Source of the DNA: an uncultured Aquimarina sp.
Lineage (GTDB): Bacteria; Bacteroidota; Bacteroidia; Flavobacteriales; Flavobacteriaceae
Reading direction: 5' to 3'
DNA: 64,000 nt
NCBI GenBank assembly: GCA_947496705.1
Contig: CANMDW010000022.1
Location: 28,052-92,051, forward strand
Every line of letters begins with the position of its first letter. Position 1 is the first letter of the stretch. The notes beneath the pieces are model-generated. The model searched no databases and was not told where the DNA came from. It saw nothing but the letters and a program-made list of their open reading frames with translations. The translations under genes and the position numbers were made by a program. Positions 33,718 to 41,989 of the stretch are shown piece after piece.

Positions 33718-34965
33718 ATGAGTTCTCCGCTATTTCGTAAAGAGGCCATAGAAAACAACACCCAAAGATTATTAGGAGAAGTCCTGTTAGTGCGACCTAT
33801 ATCCTTTTGGATATGTATTGGTGCCATTGTGTTGGTGGTTACCTTGGTGGGACTTTTTTTATTATTTGGTAAGTTTGCCCGCCGCGAAACCGTGGCGGGT
33901 TACCTTGTTCCCGACAAGGGTTTGGTGCGTGTATATGCTCCTTTTAATGGGGTGATCGATCAAAAACACATTACCGACGGACAAAAAGTAATCAAAGGGC
34001 AATATCTATTGGAAGTCACTACAGAGCGAGGTACCAAAGATAGCCTTAGTATGAATGAGCAACTCATTTTTAGATTGCAGCAGCAAAAATCAAACTTAGC
34101 ACAGCGTATTACCGATGAGACCCGAGTGCTGGATAGCGAAGGCAGTCGTCTATCGGTGGTTTTAGCAAATCATAAAAGCGAATATATTCAGATACAACGG
34201 CAATTATACAGCCAGCAGCAACAATTACAGCTTATAAAAGAACAATGGGATCGCTATAAAGCGCTTCGATCCAAAGGATTGATTTCAGAAGATGAACTCA
34301 ATAGCAAAAGAAATGCCTATTATACTGCAAAAGCCTCACTGGATGCTACCAAAAGGTTGAAAATTAGCAAACAAACAGAGATTGCCAATACAGAAAAGCA
34401 GGTAGAGCAATCACCATTCCGCAAAAGCAATCGATTACAGGAATTACAGCATGAATATGCGCAGCTTGAACAACGCCTTATCGAATTAGAAAACAATCGC
34501 TCGTATATGGTCAAAGCTCCGGTCGATGGTCGTGTCACATCATCGCAGGTACATATTGGGCAAAATGTTTCTGCCGCAGCATCTATATTAACCATCATTC
34601 CCGAAAATACCGTGTTGTATGCAGAGTTATTTCTACCCTCCAGAGCGATCGGTTTTATCAAAAGGAAACAAAAGGTGTTAATGCGATATGATGCATTTCC
34701 TTATCAGCGATATGGATTATATGAGGGTGAGATAATTCAAATTGCAGAAGCAGTGATACATCCCAATGAAGCTGTCCTTCCTATTGCAGCACAAGAACCG
34801 GTATATCGAATAAAAGTGGCATTAGATGTTCAAAGTATTACTGCTTATGGAAAAAAAATGCGATTGCAATCAGGTATGGCGGTGACTGCCGATATTATCT
34901 TGGAAGAACGAAGCCTGGGGCAATGGCTTCTCGAACCTATTTATAGTTTAAAAGGAAAGTTATAA
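33718..34965 (+). CDS. HlyD-family periplasmic adaptor for peptide export
   Basis: A 415-residue membrane-fusion protein. One transmembrane helix near residues 20-50 (FWICIGAIVLVVTLVGLFLL), a split lipoyl domain (AGYLVPDKGLVRVYAPFNGVI and later YMVKAPVDGRVTSSQVHIGQNV), and a long helical hairpin in between (residues ~110-270). It links the inner-membrane exporter to an outer-membrane TolC-like channel, which is not in this window. The C39 ABC transporter follows after 3 bp. Confidence 0.92.
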   Translation: MSSPLFRKEAIENNTQRLLGEVLLVRPISFWICIGAIVLVVTLVGLFLLFGKFARRETVAGYLVPDKGLVRVYAPFNGVIDQKHITDGQKVIKGQYLLEVTTERGTKDSLSMNEQLIFRLQQQKSNLAQRITDETRVLDSEGSRLSVVLANHKSEYIQIQRQLYSQQQQLQLIKEQWDRYKALRSKGLISEDELNSKRNAYYTAKASLDATKRLKISKQTEIANTEKQVEQSPFRKSNRLQELQHEYAQLEQRLIELENNRSYMVKAPVDGRVTSSQVHIGQNVSAAASILTIIPENTVLYAELFLPSRAIGFIKRKQKVLMRYDAFPYQRYGLYEGEIIQIAEAVIHPNEAVLPIAAQEPVYRIKVALDVQSITAYGKKMRLQSGMAVTADIILEERSLGQWLLEPIYSLKGKL

Positions 34966-34968
34966 GGT

Positions 34969-37101
34969 ATGCAAAACCCAATACATTTACTACATTATGG
35001 CTGGGGGAAAAGACTTCCGGTTATCATACAAACCGAAGTGGCCGAGTGCGGCCTGGCCTCGATGGCAATGGTGGCCAATTATCACGGGCATAAGGTAGAC
35101 CTGAATGCATTACGCCGAAAATACAGTATCTCTTCAAAAGGAGCCACGCTGCAAGGACTTATCAAACTGGCAGACAGTCTACAGTTTAGCTCCAGGCCCT
35201 TACGTCTGGAGCTCGAAGAACTTTCGCAGTTAAAAAAACCGTGTATCCTGCATTGGAATTTAAATCATTTTGTGGTATTGCAATCGGTAAAAAGAAATAA
35301 AGTCACTATTCATGATCCGGCAGTAGGAGCCAGAACCCTGACTTTGGAAGAGGTTTCCAAACATTTTACTGGAGTGGCACTAGAATTAACACCTACTCCC
35401 GATTTTAAGCCCGAAAAGATTGCAAAAAAGGCAAAATTCGCCGATTTCTGGACCAGGATCACCGGCTTAAAAAGGGTGCTTACACAAATCCTGATACTAT
35501 CGTTGCTATTACAGGTATTTGCCATGGCCACTCCTTTTTATATGCAATTGGTGGTCGATGATGTGATCATCAGCAGAGACTTAGACCTGCTCATCATATT
35601 GGCCCTGGGCTTTGGATTGATGAAACTGGTAGGCCTGGCCGTGACTGCATTGCGGGGCGTAGTAATCCTATATATGGGTACACAACTCAATATCCAAATG
35701 GCAGCAAATCTATTACGGCATTTGTTGAAACTGCCCATGGATTATTTTGAAAAAAGACATATTGGCGATATCATTTCGAGATTCGGATCTCTGGAAGATG
35801 TAAAACAACTGCTCACCACAGGTCTCATTGAAACCATCGTAGATGGTATTATGGCGGTTGGTCTGTTGGTAATGATGTTTATTTACAGTACTACCCTGGC
35901 TTTGATCGTTTCGGTAGCGGTTTTAGTATATATATTGGTTCGTCTGGCCTTATACCGCCCTTACCGACAGTTAAAAGAAGAAGCTATCGTGGCTGATGCC
36001 AAACAAAATTCTAATTTTATGGAAACCGTGCGGGGCATGCAGAGCGTGAAACTCTTCGGAAATGAAACCCAGCGACAAACCGTATGGCATAACTACTATG
36101 CCGATGCCATGAATGCGGGAATACGAATTGGAAAACTAGACATAGGATATAATCTCATTAACGGTTTTCTATTTGGGGTTGAAAATATTATTGTGATTTA
36201 TCTGGCGGCATCTCTGGTGATGGATAGCCTGATGACCATTGGTATGCTGTATGCATTTATGTCTTACAAAAGTCAGTTTACCGAAAAAGCTTCGGCTTTG
36301 GTGAACAAATTCATACAGTTCAAGATGCTTTCGTTGCATATGGAACGACTTGGGGACATCGTACTTACACAGCAGGAAAAAGATATCGATAGCCAACGGC
36401 AATTGCCTGAAGTGGAAGGTAGCCTGTCTTTAGCCGAGATCAGTTTTCGGTATTCTGATAATGAACCCTATTTATTTAAAAACCTTCATTTTAAGGCGGC
36501 ACAGGGAAGCTCGGTAGCCATTGTAGGTACTTCGGGCTGTGGTAAAACTACCCTGATGAAAATCATGTTGGGGTTATTAACTCCCGAAACTGGTACTGTG
36601 TGTATCGATGGGCACGATATACGAAAGGTAGGACTGAGAACCTATCGAAATCTTATTGGCACGGTAATGCAAAACGACCAGTTGCTGTCGGGAAGCATTG
36701 CCGATAATATCTGCTTTTATGACCCCGAATTTGACCAGACCTGGATCGAGCAATGTGCTCAAATGGCAGCCATACACCAGGACATTGTGGCGATGCCTAT
36801 GGGATATCATACGTTGATAGGCGATATGGGCAGCAGCTTGTCGGGCGGACAAAAACAACGGTTGTTACTGGCAAGAGCCTTATATAAAAGACCTAAAATA
36901 TTGTTTCTGGATGAAGCGACTTCACATCTGGATGTAGGCCTGGAGTCGATCGTAAACGAAACCGTACAAAAACTTCAAATCACCCGGATTATTGTTGCTC
37001 ACCGCCCCGATACCATTGCCATGGCCGATAGGGTAGTGGCACTACAAAACGGGCAGCTTGTAGAAGTAACGACAACCAATACCAGAGCAGTGGCAGTGTA
37101 A
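34969..37101 (+). CDS. C39-peptidase-containing ABC exporter for double-glycine peptides
   Basis: A 710-residue bacteriocin exporter. Residues ~15-140 are a C39 peptidase: oxyanion Gln21 and Cys27 in IIQTEVAECGLASMAM, then LNHFVVL (His) and IHDPAVG (Asp), all intact. A six-helix ABC membrane domain follows (~165-450), then the ATPase with GTSGCGKTT, LSGGQKQRLLLARAL and LFLDEATSHLD. It cleaves the GG leaders and exports the mature peptides of this locus. Transcribed with HlyD. Confidence 0.94.
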   Translation: MQNPIHLLHYGWGKRLPVIIQTEVAECGLASMAMVANYHGHKVDLNALRRKYSISSKGATLQGLIKLADSLQFSSRPLRLELEELSQLKKPCILHWNLNHFVVLQSVKRNKVTIHDPAVGARTLTLEEVSKHFTGVALELTPTPDFKPEKIAKKAKFADFWTRITGLKRVLTQILILSLLLQVFAMATPFYMQLVVDDVIISRDLDLLIILALGFGLMKLVGLAVTALRGVVILYMGTQLNIQMAANLLRHLLKLPMDYFEKRHIGDIISRFGSLEDVKQLLTTGLIETIVDGIMAVGLLVMMFIYSTTLALIVSVAVLVYILVRLALYRPYRQLKEEAIVADAKQNSNFMETVRGMQSVKLFGNETQRQTVWHNYYADAMNAGIRIGKLDIGYNLINGFLFGVENIIVIYLAASLVMDSLMTIGMLYAFMSYKSQFTEKASALVNKFIQFKMLSLHMERLGDIVLTQQEKDIDSQRQLPEVEGSLSLAEISFRYSDNEPYLFKNLHFKAAQGSSVAIVGTSGCGKTTLMKIMLGLLTPETGTVCIDGHDIRKVGLRTYRNLIGTVMQNDQLLSGSIADNICFYDPEFDQTWIEQCAQMAAIHQDIVAMPMGYHTLIGDMGSSLSGGQKQRLLLARALYKRPKILFLDEATSHLDVGLESIVNETVQKLQITRIIVAHRPDTIAMADRVVALQNGQLVEVTTTNTRAVAV

Positions 37102-37143
37102 GAAGCACTGCTCATTACTAAATAATTATCAAAAACACGCCTC

Positions 37144-37338
37144 TTAAATGCTTAAAGTTAAAAAAATCTTTTCCTGATGATCCTGATTGGTCGGTTTACA
37201 GGTACTATTAACTGTAGCACACTTTTGTACGTTTGTGGTGCTAGTCGTTTCTTCATTAAAAAATCCATCATGAATTTGATAAAGATGACTCAGTTTGGAG
37301 ATCTTGATTTTTTTTAAGGATGTTTTTTTACTGTTCAA
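37144..37338 (-). CDS. Lanthipeptide-like precursor peptide 6 (minus strand)
   Basis: 64 residues with a leader like the others (SLKKIKISKLSHLYQIHDG) but ending in DG rather than GG. The core is Thr-rich (NEETTSTTNVQKCATVNSTC) with C-x6-C. The altered cleavage site makes it either a divergent substrate or a decaying gene. It is transcribed toward the exporter gene. Confidence 0.6.
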   Translation of the reverse strand: MNSKKTSLKKIKISKLSHLYQIHDGFFNEETTSTTNVQKCATVNSTCKPTNQDHQEKIFLTLSI

Positions 37339-37391
37339 TGTAGAAAGATAATTATTGGAGGTGTAATTTTAATAAAAAACTTTGATTATAC

Positions 37392-37432
37392 AAAAATCCA
37401 TTTCATGAATAAATCTTTGAAATGGATTTTTT
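37392..37432. terminator. Bidirectional terminator between the two minus-strand precursors
   Basis: 13-bp perfect stem (AAAATCCATTTCA and complement) with T runs on both strands; it ends the transcript of the precursor at 37487-37666. Confidence 0.85.
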
Positions 37433-37486
37433 AGATAGGCTACAAATTGAATTAACCGTAAACTGAAAATTATTCAATCCTGTTGA

Positions 37487-37666
37487 TTAATTTCCTAGGT
37501 TAAAAATTTGATCCTGCCGTTGAGTTACGGTATCAGAGCCAGTAGTTCCACACTCACCACTAGCACCACCTTCACTTCCACCTAAGATTTTATCTAGGTT
37601 ACTAAGTTTGGAGATTTTTAGTTTTTCTAAGGTAAGTTTTTTTGGGTTGCTTATCTTTTCAATCAT
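37487..37666 (-). CDS. Lanthipeptide-like precursor peptide 7 (minus strand)
   Basis: 59 residues: leader KKLTLEKLKISKLSNLDKIL ending at GG, and a 29-residue core rich in Gly, Ser and Thr with a single cysteine (SEGGASGECGTTGSDTVTQR...). It does not share the four-Cys frame. A CGAAATTC-ga-GAATTTCG palindrome lies ~90 bp upstream, at about the same distance as the operators of the other precursors. Confidence 0.75.
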   Translation of the reverse strand: MIEKISNPKKLTLEKLKISKLSNLDKILGGSEGGASGECGTTGSDTVTQRQDQIFNLGN

Positions 37667-37754
37667 TATATATTTTTTTTGTTGGTATTTGATATTTTGT
37701 GTCTAAAGTATAGAAAACAGATGTTTTTTGACCAATAGTTAAGGAGGAGTTAAT

Positions 37755-37772
37755 CGAAATTCGAGAATTTCG
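37755..37772. promoter_or_regulatory. Inverted CGAAATTC operator-like palindrome
   Basis: Two CGAAATTC half-sites in inverted orientation separated by 2 bp, upstream of precursor 7. The same 8-mer is arranged as direct repeats at the plus-strand promoters. Confidence 0.5.
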
Positions 37773-37830
37773 TGTGAATTTTTAATATTTTTCCTACCGA
37801 GATTTGAGGTGCGTTTAATATATCACTTTT

Positions 37831-39558
37831 TTAAACATTGCTTTCTACCTTTCCTAATTCTTTGATGAAGTATGAAGGTTTGATCTTGACCTTCTTATAA
37901 AAGGCATTTGAAAAGGTTTCAGCACTGTTATACCCAAATTCGTTGGCAATGGCCTTTATGGTAAATTTTCGCAGCATGTTATTTTGCTGTAGTTCTTTAA
38001 TGGCATATTGAATGCGAAGATCATTTAAATAATGGGTAAAGGTTTTATGTTTGTAATGGTTGATGACCTTGGAAAGATATTTTATATTGGTTTCCATCTC
38101 ATCTGCAAGTGATTGGGAACTGATACCCATAGTAAGATATCCATGTTGCTCTTCAAATTCCTGCAATTTTTCAAGGATAAAATCTACATGCTTCTTAGGT
38201 ACATTCAGCGTTTTGTTTTCGGTCTTGAATTGGCTGGTGGTATCAGCTACTTTGGCTGGTTTTGAGTGAAGATCTTCCATTAGCTTTTCAAAGCGTAATC
38301 GATACAACCTCTTTTTTCGATATTGATAGTATAGCAACCCACCCGATATCAATAACAGCAATGCTAAAATCCATATACTGGAGATATAGGTACTTTTGCT
38401 TTTATTTAGTTTTTCGATAAGTTCCTGTTGCTCTTCTATTAACAGTGGGATATCATAGTCTTCCCTAACTTTTTTACTGATAAAGATCCGGTCGTTTAAA
38501 TAATTGTCCAATACCTTATTTAATTTATCAAGGTACTTATTTTGATTTTGCAGATCATTCTTATCTTTATAATATTCTTTTAAATATTCATAGGTTTTTA
38601 CATGTTTGTACTGTGGGATAGAATTTAAAGTTTCCAGAATAGAGTCGGTTTTTAAAAAATAACCGATAGCTTTTTCTTTTTGATCCAGGGCATAATATGA
38701 CTTTCCCAAATAAAAATAACTGTCCAGGGTGTTCGACACATCATTGAGCTCGATCATCGTGGGGATAGCCATGTAAATGCTATCAATGGTAGCGATATAT
38801 TTCTTTCGTTCAAACTGATTGATGCCTTCACAAAGGGTAAAATAGGCACTCATTTTATTGAGTGTGGTATCATTCTTACTCTCCATAGCTTTGGTATATC
38901 CTAAAACATTATAGTAAGTAGCAGAATCATTTTTTTTAAGACCGATATGAGTTTCGGCAATTACATGTAAGGTATATAAATAACGAGCAGGGTAATCCCT
39001 CTCACTTTTACCCTTATAGAAATTGACACATTTCTTAAAAACCTGAATAGCCTTTTCTTTTTCTCCCAAATGTTCACTTCTTACAATACCGATAAAATAT
39101 TCAATTCGATATTGCAGATCTATATTATTATTAATTTCACTAAACTTGCTTGCTTCGTATAAATTATCCAGTGTTTTTTCAATATTTCTTTTTTGGTAAA
39201 GAAAATATCGTGCTTTCGCAAAATATGCGTAGGCTGGGAAATCTTTGTCTTGTTTGTTTTTTGTAACAGCTATAACACTATCAAGGTAATGTATAGTACT
39301 GCTATCGTATTTCATACTATAATAGAGATAAAAGCTTCTTGCTATTATTAGTGAGTCCTTACTTTTTTTTGCCCTGTCCAAATAGATTTTAGCAATTTTT
39401 TTTGCTTTTACCGTATCTGTTGTTCGATTTTTAAAAAAAATGCTTCGTAATTCATTATAACTCTTTTGTTGTAGTGTATCTGTATCGCTTTGCGCTTTTA
39501 CAAGCCTAGGAATGGCAATAAGAATCAATAAAAAACAATATATAGAAGACCTAAGCAT
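37831..39558 (-). CDS. Membrane-anchored TPR sensor with AraC-type DNA-binding domain
   Basis: A 575-residue regulator. A signal peptide (MLRSSIYCFLLILIAIPRLVKA) is followed by ~350 residues of TPR-like helical repeats facing the periplasm, a transmembrane helix near 393-412 (STYISSIWILALLLLISGGL), and a C-terminal HTH_18 domain (MGISSQSLADEMETNIKYLSKVINHYKHKTFT...IKAIANEFGYNSAETFSNAFYKKVKIKPSYF). The family is common in Flavobacteriia and is thought to sense outside signals. It closes the RiPP locus and is the best candidate for binding the 20-bp-spaced direct half-sites there. Confidence 0.85.
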   Translation of the reverse strand: MLRSSIYCFLLILIAIPRLVKAQSDTDTLQQKSYNELRSIFFKNRTTDTVKAKKIAKIYLDRAKKSKDSLIIARSFYLYYSMKYDSSTIHYLDSVIAVTKNKQDKDFPAYAYFAKARYFLYQKRNIEKTLDNLYEASKFSEINNNIDLQYRIEYFIGIVRSEHLGEKEKAIQVFKKCVNFYKGKSERDYPARYLYTLHVIAETHIGLKKNDSATYYNVLGYTKAMESKNDTTLNKMSAYFTLCEGINQFERKKYIATIDSIYMAIPTMIELNDVSNTLDSYFYLGKSYYALDQKEKAIGYFLKTDSILETLNSIPQYKHVKTYEYLKEYYKDKNDLQNQNKYLDKLNKVLDNYLNDRIFISKKVREDYDIPLLIEEQQELIEKLNKSKSTYISSIWILALLLLISGGLLYYQYRKKRLYRLRFEKLMEDLHSKPAKVADTTSQFKTENKTLNVPKKHVDFILEKLQEFEEQHGYLTMGISSQSLADEMETNIKYLSKVINHYKHKTFTHYLNDLRIQYAIKELQQNNMLRKFTIKAIANEFGYNSAETFSNAFYKKVKIKPSYFIKELGKVESNV

Positions 39559-39670
39559 GACGTTGTGTTGAGGAGTAATGATTTACTGGTGCTAATCACA
39601 AAAATAGTATTATTTTTACAGCTTAGGTTTTCGACAGGAAAAAATAATCTATTCTTAATACAACATATTT

Positions 39671-40711
39671 ATGAAAATAGACCTTAGAAGTGACACTGTG
39701 ACCAAGCCTACTCCGGCAATGCTGGAGGCGATGATGCATGCCGAGGTAGGGGATGATGTGTATAAGGAAGACCCTACGGTAAATGCATTGGAAGAAAGGG
39801 TCGCCACCCTGTTTGGAAAAGAAAAAGCCCTGTTTTTCCCTTCGGGAAGTATGGCCAATCAGGCTGCGATTAAACTACATACCCAGCCGGGAGAACAACT
39901 CATCGCCGATCATTATGCCCATGTCTATAATTATGAAGGTGGGGGAGTGTCCTTCAACAGTGGGGTGTCTTGTAAGTTGATTGAAGGCCATAGAGGCATG
40001 ATCACCGCTGCGCAGGTAGCAGCATCAATCAATCCGCCAGATTTTTACCACAGTCCGTTAACGAGTTTGGTATGTATAGAAAATACCACCAATAAAGGAG
40101 GAGGCGCTTGTTATGATTTTGACGAGATCAAAAAAATACGGCAGGTTTGCGACGATCACAGCCTGGGCTATCATCTGGATGGGGCACGCTTATGGAATGC
40201 CCTGGTTGCAAAAGAAGAAAGTGCCTTGCAATATGGCGAAATTTTTGATACCATTTCAGTATGTTTGAGTAAAGGACTGGGAGCCCCGGTAGGATCGGTT
40301 TTGGTAGGTGATACAGCTATTATGGAGAATGCCATTCGGGTACGAAAAATTCTGGGTGGCGGTATGCGGCAAGCAGGGTATTTGGCTGCTGCGGGTCTAT
40401 ATGCTATAGAAAACCATATTGCACACCTGGCCGAGGATCATAAAAAAGCCCGGGAAATTGGTGAAATGCTGGAGAGTCTATCCTTTGTCACTCAAGTGGA
40501 ACCTATTGATACCAATATCATTATTTTTACCATTGATGGTGATGAAAACGATTTTATTGCCCAAATGGCACAAAAAAATATTCATTTTTATAGTATGGGT
40601 CAGGGAAAGCTGCGGTTGGTAACCCACCTGGATTATACGCAGGAAATGCATGAGTACTTTTTGGAACTATTGAAAAAATTTAGCATAAATAAAGCTGTTC
40701 AAAATATGTAA
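39671..40711 (+). CDS. ltaE: Low-specificity L-threonine aldolase
   Basis: A 346-residue fold type I PLP enzyme that cleaves L-threonine (and allo-threonine) to glycine and acetaldehyde. It shows IDLRSDTVTKPTPAMLEAM at the start, GDDVYKEDPTVNALE, CIENTTNKGGG, HLDGARLWNA and the PLP lysine in SVCLSKGLGAPVGS. Length is normal. Its terminator overlaps the stop codon. Confidence 0.93.
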   Translation: MKIDLRSDTVTKPTPAMLEAMMHAEVGDDVYKEDPTVNALEERVATLFGKEKALFFPSGSMANQAAIKLHTQPGEQLIADHYAHVYNYEGGGVSFNSGVSCKLIEGHRGMITAAQVAASINPPDFYHSPLTSLVCIENTTNKGGGACYDFDEIKKIRQVCDDHSLGYHLDGARLWNALVAKEESALQYGEIFDTISVCLSKGLGAPVGSVLVGDTAIMENAIRVRKILGGGMRQAGYLAAAGLYAIENHIAHLAEDHKKAREIGEMLESLSFVTQVEPIDTNIIIFTIDGDENDFIAQMAQKNIHFYSMGQGKLRLVTHLDYTQEMHEYFLELLKKFSINKAVQNM

Positions 40712-40722
40712 ACAGCTTTATT
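40688..40722 (+). terminator. Terminator after threonine aldolase
   Basis: 12-bp perfect stem AATAAAGCTGTT / AACAGCTTTATT that includes the end of the coding sequence. Confidence 0.75.
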
Positions 40723-40753
40723 CAAATTTTATAAATAATAACACTTAAAAAAT

Positions 40754-41074
40754 TTACACTTCTTTTGTAGCTGCCCCCGGAGCATTTTCTTTTACCGAAT
40801 TAATACCGTTTTCCATTCCTGACTCAGAAGCATACATTTGACTGCTACCTATGATTTGGCCATTACTCGCTTTTAAATTGAAATAGAATTTGCCATTTTT
40901 TGCGGTTTTACGCTCATATCTTCCATCTTCAGAAGCATTTTTTTGTACAGAAGCAATTCCGTTTTCAGCGGCCGACTTACTATTATAAACTTCACTACTT
41001 AAAATTACTTGCCCGTTTTTAGCTTTTAAGGTAAAATGATAGCTAGACCCTTGCTTGTTTTTGAGTTCAAACAT
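40754..41074 (-). CDS. UPF0339 (DUF1508, YegP-like) protein
   Basis: A 106-residue protein made of two ~48-residue repeats (FELKNKQGSSYHFTLKAKNG and YERKTAKNGKFYFNLKASNG, each followed by ..SSxxYxSxxxxENGIxSVxxNA). This is the two-domain YegP form. Members are small cytosolic proteins of unknown role, sometimes linked to stress. Monocistronic. Confidence 0.92.
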   Translation of the reverse strand: MFELKNKQGSSYHFTLKAKNGQVILSSEVYNSKSAAENGIASVQKNASEDGRYERKTAKNGKFYFNLKASNGQIIGSSQMYASESGMENGINSVKENAPGAATKEV

Positions 41075-41226
41075 ATTATTAAATTTTTAGTTAATTTTTT
41101 AGCTTTTGTTAAAATTATGTAATAAAAACCGAAAAGAAAAATATAAAAATAGCGAAGTGTTGTTTTTTTTAAAAGCACAAATAATTATCCGGTTAAAAAC
41201 GAACAGGAAAACTCAAAATACCTTCA

Positions 41227-41550
41227 TTATTTGAATAAATCCAATCCCGGAATATCAGGCATTCCTTCTTTGGCTACTGCTGCAAGCTCTGTCTCATTCA
41301 CATGGGAGGCTTTGGCAATGGCTTTGTTCAAAGTTACTACTAAATAATCCTCTAACTGCTCTTTATCCTTGAGCAATTGATCTGCAATTGAGATGCTCTT
41401 GATTTCTCGATTTGCTGTGAGTGTGATCTTAAGAAGACCATCGGCACTACTCTCATCAATCAAAACAGTATCCATTCTTTTCTTGGTCTCTTCTACTTTT
41501 TGCTGAGTTTCCTTCAGTTTACTCATCATTCCCATCATATCTCCAAACAT
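41227..41550 (-). CDS. ybaB: YbaB/EbfC nucleoid-associated protein
   Basis: A 107-residue protein starting at MFGDMMGMMSKLKETQQKVE (41550); ten codons upstream are also open but unlikely. It has the helical N-terminus and the central sheet (SADGLLKITLTANREIKSISI) of the EbfC family, which bind DNA as dimers. Usually found near dnaX/recR; here it is alone. Confidence 0.9.
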   Translation of the reverse strand: MFGDMMGMMSKLKETQQKVEETKKRMDTVLIDESSADGLLKITLTANREIKSISIADQLLKDKEQLEDYLVVTLNKAIAKASHVNETELAAVAKEGMPDIPGLDLFK

Positions 41551-41989
41551 AATTTTATTTTTTAAAGTGGATAGCCACAAAATTAGTATTTTAACAATTA
41601 ATAAACCAAGAGATTATTGTGAAATCACGTAGAGAGTAGCAAGACGGGGGACGAAGGTAAAAAACAAAGCAAAAAACCCCCCTCTCCTAAAATTTTCAAC
41701 GCTACATCCCGCCCATAGGTATCGCACTGTGTTCATAGGGGAAAGGACTTGTTTTCGTATAGAAAACCCTTCCTTTGGAGGACCTGCCGAGCCTGAATGG
41801 CTTGCCCAGGCAGGTCAGGTAGCGTTTGGGGAGGGTAAATTCTGAAACTGCTTTTTGCTGAGACATAATCTTAGAGGAAAAATTGAAGAAATAGTTTCTA
41901 AATGCACAACAGGCATAAAATAGATAAAAACTTCACACCTTATATTCTTAATATCTCTTACTTTTGCAACTTCATGTAAAAAAAATACC
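41551..41989. other. Intergenic region with a GC palindrome
   Basis: No gene seen. It contains GACCTGCC..GGCAGGTC at about 41784-41820, one of several dispersed CCTGCC palindromes in the window. The promoter of the peptidase gene should lie near 41940. Confidence 0.5.
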
